From positions 203,833,810 to 203,897,809 of the forward strand of contig JARDYH010000002.1 in the NCBI GenBank assembly GCA_029215795.1: DNA of 64,000 nucleotides. The letters run 5' to 3'. This document shows positions 57,726-64,000 of this stretch, one piece after another. The notes under the pieces are model-generated. The model saw nothing but the letters and a program-made list of their open reading frames with translations. It did no database searches and was not told the origin of the DNA. Made by a program: the position numbers and the translations under genes. This DNA is from Anniella stebbinsi. Taxonomy: Eukaryota; Chordata; Lepidosauria; Squamata; Anniellidae. The stretch's first letter is position 1. Every line of letters starts with the position of its first letter.

Positions 57726-57895
57726 AACTGAAGGGAGGCGGGAACAGAGTGGACATGCGCGTAAGATGGTGGGGGAGGGGTTCCCGCCTAAAACACTAAT
57801 TGGAGCCTCAGCTAGAGAATTTTTTTTCCCCGATGTCGAGCTCAGCGCAGGCGCAGAGCCCATAGGTGTGATGCACAGAGACCACGAAGAAGAAC
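57726..57895. repeat. DIRS right inverted terminal repeat (5' end of the element)
   Basis: Inverted copy of 52921-53075. The outer 57855-57895 is complementary to 53230-53270. The element is expected to be transcribed leftward from this end. The 57486-57725 leader holds a TA-rich run at 57557-57571 and no other feature. Confidence 0.88.
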
Positions 57896-57960
57896 TTGGC
57901 ATTTATCCCTATTAAATTTCATTCTGTTGTTTTCAGCCCACTAAAATAAAGAACAAGTGA
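57896..57960 (-). mobile_element. CR1/L3 LINE continuation beyond the DIRS insertion
   Basis: TTGGCATTTATCCCTATTAA, then TTTCATTCTGTTGTTTTCAG continues the CR1 antisense text cut at TTTTTCCTAGGTG (52861-52873). Confidence 0.7.
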
Positions 57961-59246
57961 AACATTCAATGTATCTGAAATTAATTTTACTCACTCCTAC
58001 TTTTGCAGCTTTTGCTGTACTTTGAAACTTTTGCTATGCTCTGTGTGATAGTTTCCCCTTCCCCCAAATACGTTTTCTGACTGCAAATCCTTCACTGGAT
58101 GACCATAGTCCCAACTTTCCTAACATTTAACACTCTTTCCCCATCATTTTTCTCTTATCCATACTCACAGATTCAGCATACTGCTACCACTGAACAAATA
58201 AAGCAGTTGAGCAGTGCAGAAAAATCTAGTTCAACAAACTAGCAACCTAGCATGCAGGAAGAGTATAAAATACGATTACCCTGCAAACATTAGCCATGGA
58301 ACAAAATGGACTAAAGGCTTGTTGTAGTCACTTCTCACCTCTTAGCTTGTTTCGACTTCTGGTTTATTAGTGAGAAACTAATCTAAAAATGTGTCATTAT
58401 ATCTCTGGTTCATTAGCCATGTAAACAAAACCATGGTCAGTAGCAATACAAAGAAAGGCCAGAACAGATGCCCATTATCACAATGCTAGACAAGGATCTT
58501 TCCCTCCTTTTATCCAAGTATATCCTGAATTTACACTGCCTCAGTGTGTAGAGAACAGAAATCCCAGTAAAGGACCCAAAGAAAACTGCCCAAAGAAACT
58601 TTAGAAATAACTCTTGTTGATTTCAATAAAGCTTATTCCCAGATAAATGTATGTAGGATTGCACCCATCACATAAATACACTCACACACTGCAAACACGT
58701 AAACTCTCTCAGGATCACCCACCCCAAAACACACGCACACACATTCATTCATAGACAAATGAACATGCACCCCATGCACTCATTACATAAATACACTCTC
58801 ACACACATACCTCTTCCAAGGCTGTTCCTATGCTTGCTTCCACTCTCTCCCCTCTCCCTATTTCTCTGGGCAAATTATGGGGATTTTTACATTCACCTTA
58901 AAAATATTCTTAGCAGCAGCAAGGGGGTGCAGAGAAGGGGATTATAAAAGTACAGAATAAGACCTGGGAGAGGAGACATCCTAACAGGTGGAGGACAGTT
59001 TTGGAAAAATTCTCAGAACCTTGTAACTCCCAGGATAAAACTATCCCACCTGCAGCTCTGCCTGCTTTTTGTCCTCTGCCTGTACCATCCAAGAAGAGGC
59101 CCAGGATCTTTACGTGGGAGCTGGAAGTGGTTTGCAGTCAGAGTTTCAGTAAGTGTGGATGACCCACCAGGGGCAGGTCTCGGAAGGCCGAAACCGGAAG
59201 TGCCTAAAATGGGCCTGCTGAGGCCTGCCGAAGCCATTTCCGGGTT
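57961..59246. other. Inferred intronic DNA, nothing recognised
   Basis: An old-repeat theme (TTATTCCCAGATAAATGTAT, then AGGATTGCACCC) lies at 58630-58665. No gene. Confidence 0.4.
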
Positions 59247-59282
59247 CCTAGAGGACCATCGCCATGGCGATAGTCCTCTAGA
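59247..59282. repeat. Short perfect-type hairpin
   Basis: CTAGAGGACCATCGCC is mirrored by GGCGATAGTCCTCTAG around the centre ATGG. May be the inner part of a small palindromic MITE at about 59160-59290. Confidence 0.7.
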
Positions 59283-59289
59283 AACCTGG

Positions 59290-59550
59290 AAGTAGCTTGG
59301 TCAAAGTGGTATGAAAGCGGTATATAAAAGGCAGGAGCCACACTACTGATTTATAGCGGTACTGAAGTGCACTGACAACTGTTGGGGCCTATTGACACAT
59401 ACCATATACCACTTTCATACTGCTATTTATTTTTATTTTTTTATTTTATTCCATTTATATACCACCCCATAGCCTGCTTGGTGTGGCGCCTGCCTTTCAT
59501 ATACCACTTTCATAGTGCAATATCCTGCTTGGTGTAGATGAGGCCCAGCT
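59290..59550. mobile_element. Palindromic MITE related to 39053-39286, with inserted tail
   Basis: Right end GCAATATCCTGCTTGGTGTA, then GATGAGGCC matches 39262-39286. The middle GCACTGACAACTGTTGGGGC is shared. A T-rich LINE or SINE tail (59420-59475, ending TATATACCACCCCATAG) interrupts it. Confidence 0.55.
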
Positions 59551-59922
59551 AGATAATTTCTTTGAGGGTTAACTCAAGGGGATGTGTTCACAGTGGAACT
59601 TACAACCCTGCATCATTCTGGCCCCTTCCAGGAGGAAAAACAAGGGGGAAGGAATTTTGATGGGGGAAAATGGCCACTGGAAAGTTTTAAAAGCAGCTCC
59701 TGCCCCGATGCTCCTCCACTCAAAATTGCAGCCTCCCAAGACTACTTCCCATTGAAAAAGAAATGACATAATTAGATCTTTCTTACATGCATGTGCATAT
59801 ACTGTGTAGTTTGTCCCTCATCATATTTGGATTCTGATTGGATAGTGTCCCCATGCCTCTATGGGTTACCTTAGGAGGCATTTGCTCTTCAGGCACTTTA
59901 TTAAATAAGCGAAGTAGCTAAA
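59551..59922. other. Inferred intronic DNA, nothing recognised
   Basis: No signature seen. Confidence 0.4.
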
Positions 59923-60029
59923 GCAGCCTTCTCCAAGCCTTTTGCCCTCCAGATTTATTGGACTACAACCCATATCACCCCTACGGGCATGTGGTTGGGG
60001 ATGATGGGAATTGTAGTATGAACTAAAAG
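59923..60029. mobile_element. Short palindromic MITE, family copy 7
   Basis: CAGCCTTCTCCAAGCC, then TTATTGGACTACAACCC, and the inverted GATGGGAATTGTAGT. Confidence 0.55.
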
Positions 60030-61787
60030 TTATTCCCACACTGAAATGCTCTCTTCCTATTGCACTGCATGTTCTGGACTGCAGAGGTGAAACTGTGGGA
60101 AACAGGTAGGTGCCAGGTAGAACCACCCAGGCCTGAGCTTCTGAGCTTGCATCCATGCCCTTATTTATTATTATTATTTTTCCAAAGGTGGTGGGGATTC
60201 CCAGTCATAAAAATTGCAATCTGCATCCACGGACTCTTGTAGATAAAACTTGACAACTCTACGTGCAGCCCAAAATGGATCTGAATATTTGAACAGCCTC
60301 CCTCCGCTCCTGTGTCAATGCCCCAAGGCCCTTCTATTCATCTAGTTTAAATTAATGATCTCACTGATGGCACTAGCAATTGAACCAGAGCTCTCCTGAG
60401 CCAAGCACTCTCATACTGAATTTGATTAATTCTGATGACTATTAATTCTCACTGTTAATTAGGTAAGGTACTGTTGGAAAAAAGAATATTGCCTGTTGTG
60501 TAAAAGCAACCAGCGCGTAGCTGTGATGTCACCCTTCCGTTGAATATTAGCAGGATTTTCTGCAGTCTGAATGTCTGGCTGTTTAGTGCACATGCATGAA
60601 GGATAATATTAATGCAGAATGCAGCAGCCTGACATCTGCCTCTTTCTTTCTCTTTCTTTCAGAGAATAACATGGAAATACATGCATTGTGTCTACCCCCA
60701 TCCCACTCCCTTCATTTAAAAACAAATGTAGAACATTAGTGAGAAAGTTCTGTCCTAGTCCTCTCCTGATGTGCTAGTTTTCTGTATACCAGGAATCCTA
60801 GTTGTGTGTATTTGTGTGTGTGTGTGTGTGTGTGTGTGTTCAACATGAGGGAGCATTCAAATCCATAGATGCCCATTTTCAGCCTTAAGTGGTATATTCC
60901 CAACAGGGCTGTATCACGTGGTTATTCTGGATGTGTAAACAAGGCTTGGGACTCTATTCAAATCTCTCAGATTTTGTTATAATTTATTGAGGTTTGGGTG
61001 GAGGGGAGATTAGACATCATTTTTTGGGCTGTTACTGGCCTGTATGTTAGTGCTGTGCAGACTATTTTGATACTTCCATTTTTGGCCATTCTTGGGGAGG
61101 GGGGTGGAATGAAAACTCAGGTAAAAGAGGCTAGGGAGGTGGGGGTTTAAAATACTTTTCTCTTTGGGGACAGGGTGGAGGAGAGGTCTTATTTCTATTA
61201 TTGTTATTGTTATTATTTTACTTCAAAAACATCCGGTACTCTTGCAGCAGTTCAGGGCTCTCTGCAGAGAGGTCCCATCACCCCAGCATGAAAATGTTAT
61301 GAGAGTTCCAGCATGTTCATAGAGCTTCATACAAGCAGGGGGACTCTATTCATTTCAGTCTCAATGACTCGTTCTACACAGGAGGAACCTGTCCCTGAAA
61401 TTGAATGACTAGAGAAGACTCTGCGTGTTATGTAAAGCTATATATTAAGAGACTCACACTTATGAGTCTCTTGTTAAGGTCATTCAGTGAATAACACATT
61501 CCACCATGTCGCCGTCTTGCTCCAAGAGAAAAAAGTCACAGTAAGTTCCCAACTTTTCCAAAAGCAACGGAAAGTACTTATTTCCAATCGGCTGCTGATC
61601 AGAGGCAAAGCTTTCATAGAAGGGGCATAGGGGCCAGGGGAGGAAGCTGTAGATTGATTCAGTCCTGCTTCCTTTTGAGGCTTGTTTTTGTAGACTTGAA
61701 GATGTTTCTTCCACATGCTTACTTGTGAGTTGGCATGCTACCTACTATAAATTGGTAATAATAGAATTAGGGGTGTATGTGGATTTT
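60030..61787. other. Inferred intronic DNA, no gene recognised
   Basis: Contains a GT array (60805-60839). Three TAATT cores lie close together at about 60427-60465. No repeat assigned. Confidence 0.4.
60805..60839 (+). repeat. (GT)n microsatellite
   Basis: GT run with one interruption on the left. Confidence 0.93.
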
Positions 61788-61896
61788 TCAGTCCTGCCCC
61801 TTTTGCCTTTGAGCCTGCCCACCACCGGAATGTGCCCAGGACTTCTCTGAAATAGAATTCAGCCCTTAGGCTGAAAAACACTTGTCACTCCTGACC
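61788..61896 (+). mobile_element. Fragment of the old hAT-like element (5941 family)
   Basis: TGCCCCTTTTGCC, then GGAATGTG, then ATTCAGCCCTTAGGCTGA match the right half of 5941-6289. Confidence 0.5.
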
Positions 61897-62473
61897 TAAA
61901 GAAATGAAAACCTGTGCTTGAAGATGCTAGTAAGGCAGCGTTTTCTTCCTTGCACAGACAAGTAATTTTAGTAAACTTACTTGCATTGGCAAGTAATTTT
62001 AGAAAGCTGATGCTTTTTTAAAAAAGTGATTACAATGATCTGTATGTCTCTCAATCCACTCCTACCACCTGCGTTTAAGCTACCACTCCTAAATGACTTG
62101 CAAATGATTCCATCTACAACGGAACCAAATTGTGATGTAGGCAGCAAGAAAAACCAAGATGAGGAGTTCTTCAATGGCTAACATACACCATGTGTATGTG
62201 TTTCAGTTTTGTTTTGTTTTTCCTTTGCCTCAATAAGTGAGAAATCCCCAAGGACAAACAGCAATATGGTTTGAGGAAAGGCAAATCCTTACCTCATCTT
62301 CAATATGGTGTTTAACAACCCTATGAACAACTGAGAAACATCCAGCCATCTTGCAAATATTATTTAATTGGACACATTTTGTGTTTTAAGTCGATGAGAC
62401 TATATATCTTCAATGTTCAGGTTAGATTCTGGTTCAATGACTTCATGACGAGGCTAAACCTCTTTTATGTCTA

Positions 62474-62475
62474 TG

Positions 62476-62509
<34 letters not shown>

Positions 62510-62538
62510 CATACATACATACATACATACATACATAC
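62474..62538 (+). repeat. (ATAG)n(ATAC)n microsatellite
   Basis: About eight ATAG units followed by about eight ATAC units. Confidence 0.95.
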
Positions 62539-62872
62539 TTAATCCTATAAGCAAGATAGTTTTTGGCTCTTTGGGTCATGCAACAATAATAATTTTAAAA
62601 AACCAATTAAACCTTTGCCAACAAGCTTAATTTGTTTGGCCTACTAAATACTGATACAAAAGATATCTATGAAAGGAAGTAATAAAAGCACATTTTAACA
62701 CAGTGGAGAATAGCACTCCACAGTAATGTTCTTGCTAAATAACAGCCAATATGTTCATATATTTAACAACATTAAAATGTAAATGTTAAACAGTTTGCAG
62801 TTTTCATAGCTTTTGGAAATACATTCTGCTTGCCTTGTTCTCTTTTCATCAAACAGGGTAATGCTTGCTCTC

Positions 62873-62874
<2 letters not shown>

Positions 62875-62920
<46 letters not shown>

Positions 62921-62949
62921 AGATAATACACACACACACACACACACAG
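62875..62949. repeat. (GT)n followed by (CA)n
   Basis: A GT run (62875-62917), then TTTGAGATAATA, then a CA run (62929-62948). The two runs can pair as an imperfect hairpin. Confidence 0.93.
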
Positions 62950-64000
62950 TTTTCATCTTGCCTATAAAGAAAGTAAAGAAACATCAAAAATACAGATAAA
63001 TATCAGACTTTACTATCCCCTTTGTAGTCTTTTTGGGCTTCAATTATGCTCAATATAATCAAATTAATCTTTCATATTGAAAATATGATACATAATAGAT
63101 AATGACTGGAATTCAGAGCATAATTACACAAGTCCAAGGCCCATTGAAATCAATGGGGCTTAAGTGGGGATAGGTGAAAAGTTCACTCTACCAAGGTTAT
63201 ATTTGTTTTGGGTTTTTTTAGGGATTTACCTGATCCACATCTACCAGAACTGAATGCAGAAACAGATGCAATTTGCAGTGAGAAATCCATACATTTCTAG
63301 GCTTGCGATGCATTCCATGAAAGAAAAAAAATGCATTCGACATCATGGGCACATTGGAAAAATGCACCAAAAAAAATACTGCACACATTGCTAAAATGCA
63401 TACAAACACTGTTTAAAGTCAATGGGGGAATGTATCCATGATGACATCCATTAATGTGTCCATTTGAAAATGTGCACAAAATTATATATGAATTGATTTT
63501 CATGGTGGTGGTGGGAACTTGGATGGAACAAGCTTGGAACGGATTTGTTGGTAGGAAAAGAAGAATGACTGTAGAAATTGATGACAGATCTGCCCTATTC
63601 TATGAATCCATGCATTTGTGTCGGGTGAAAAATTTCTCACTCAACCCCAAAGCACAGGTCTCTATAAAACCTTCAACCCTGAATAATTAGACTGTACTCC
63701 AGTTGTGTCCTCAACTGTACTCCTGTGCTTTCTCCCCTAGACCTGATTGTTGGCTACTATTCAGTCCCATGGGAAAATAAAGTGCAGCAACTGTGGATGC
63801 TGGTCCAGTGAAGGCAAAACGTACCCTCCAATACTAACACTTGATGTTCCCTGACACAGATCCCACGGAGGGTGCCATGTATCTCTGGGTACAGGTGTAG
63901 AGTGAGCTTTGAAGGACCTACAATAAACAGCCTGCTCATTATGATGGTGGCTCAACTAGATAAATGGCCAGGTACTAGGGCATCTAACAGACCACTTTTC

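Larger units (their letters stand above)
52876..57895 (-). mobile_element. DIRS-type tyrosine-recombinase retrotransposon, internally deleted
   Basis: A 5.02-kb DIRS element. Read on the minus strand the order is inverted terminal repeat, gag, reverse transcriptase remnant, RNase H, tyrosine recombinase, internal complementary region, inverted terminal repeat. This is the classical DIRS1 layout; such elements replicate through a circular DNA that the recombinase integrates without a target duplication (family knowledge). The two termini are ~97% identical and the recombinase frame is open, so the insertion looks fairly young. It is not autonomous: nearly all of the reverse transcriptase is missing, gag has a stop, and a frameshift lies between the RT remnant and RNase H. 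It lies in the same direction as NXPH1, inside its inferred last intron. Confidence 0.93.
61897..64000. other. Inferred intronic DNA with microsatellites
   Basis: Three microsatellites are listed separately. The 63230-63560 stretch shares an ATGCA-rich texture with 37965-38260 and 42745-43080. No gene. Confidence 0.4.

Noticed and set aside
52876..57895. An endogenous retrovirus
   Set aside because: No long terminal direct repeats, protease, DDE integrase or envelope are present. The recombinase, inverted termini and internal complementary region define DIRS.
36110..64000. The NXPH1 signal-peptide exon
   Set aside because: I looked on the minus strand for the expected short start exon before a splice donor and found no match. 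It is probably beyond 64000.

Overview
This window is vertebrate nuclear DNA, most likely from a squamate reptile (probably a lizard). The evidence is the repeat mix: CR1/L3-like and L2-like LINEs, CORE-type and tRNA-headed SINEs, many hAT-like and Harbinger-like non-autonomous DNA transposons, a DIRS retrotransposon, and many AAT/ATT, GT, GATA-type and GA microsatellites. No prokaryotic features, CRISPR arrays or operons are present. The species call is an inference from repeat content.

Only one host gene is visible: the last coding exon of NXPH1 (neurexophilin-1) on the minus strand, 35348-36109. Its 3' untranslated region probably runs down to about 34105. Everything to the right of 36111 should be the last NXPH1 intron, and everything left of about 34100 is intergenic DNA downstream of the gene. 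The first coding exon, with the start codon and signal peptide, was not found and should lie beyond the window. The rest of the NXPH1 protein is complete.

The left part (1-34100) is gene-free and rich in transposons. At 14741-17595 and 19104-20536 lie two giant inverted-repeat (foldback) transposons of one family. Each has a perfect 8-bp target duplication (hAT-like), subterminal GGATCG arrays, and arms built from a tandem ~150-bp unit. Other items are two 320-bp hAT-type MITEs with perfect 8-bp duplications (8400-8719 and 32986-33304), a GC-rich 390-bp palindrome (4004-4393), a broken NPM1 retrocopy (25998-26420), and CR1, L2 and SINE fragments.

The right part (36111-64000, inferred intron) holds nested MITEs (40961-41543), an L2/CR1 pile-up (46312-49677), two minisatellites, and a 5.0-kb DIRS element (52876-57895) inserted in a CR1 LINE. 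The DIRS has near-identical inverted termini, a two-part internal complementary region, an uninterrupted tyrosine-recombinase frame, a gag frame with one stop, an RNase H region, and a deletion that removed nearly all of the reverse transcriptase. The palindromic foldback family and this RT-deleted DIRS are the most unusual structures in the window.
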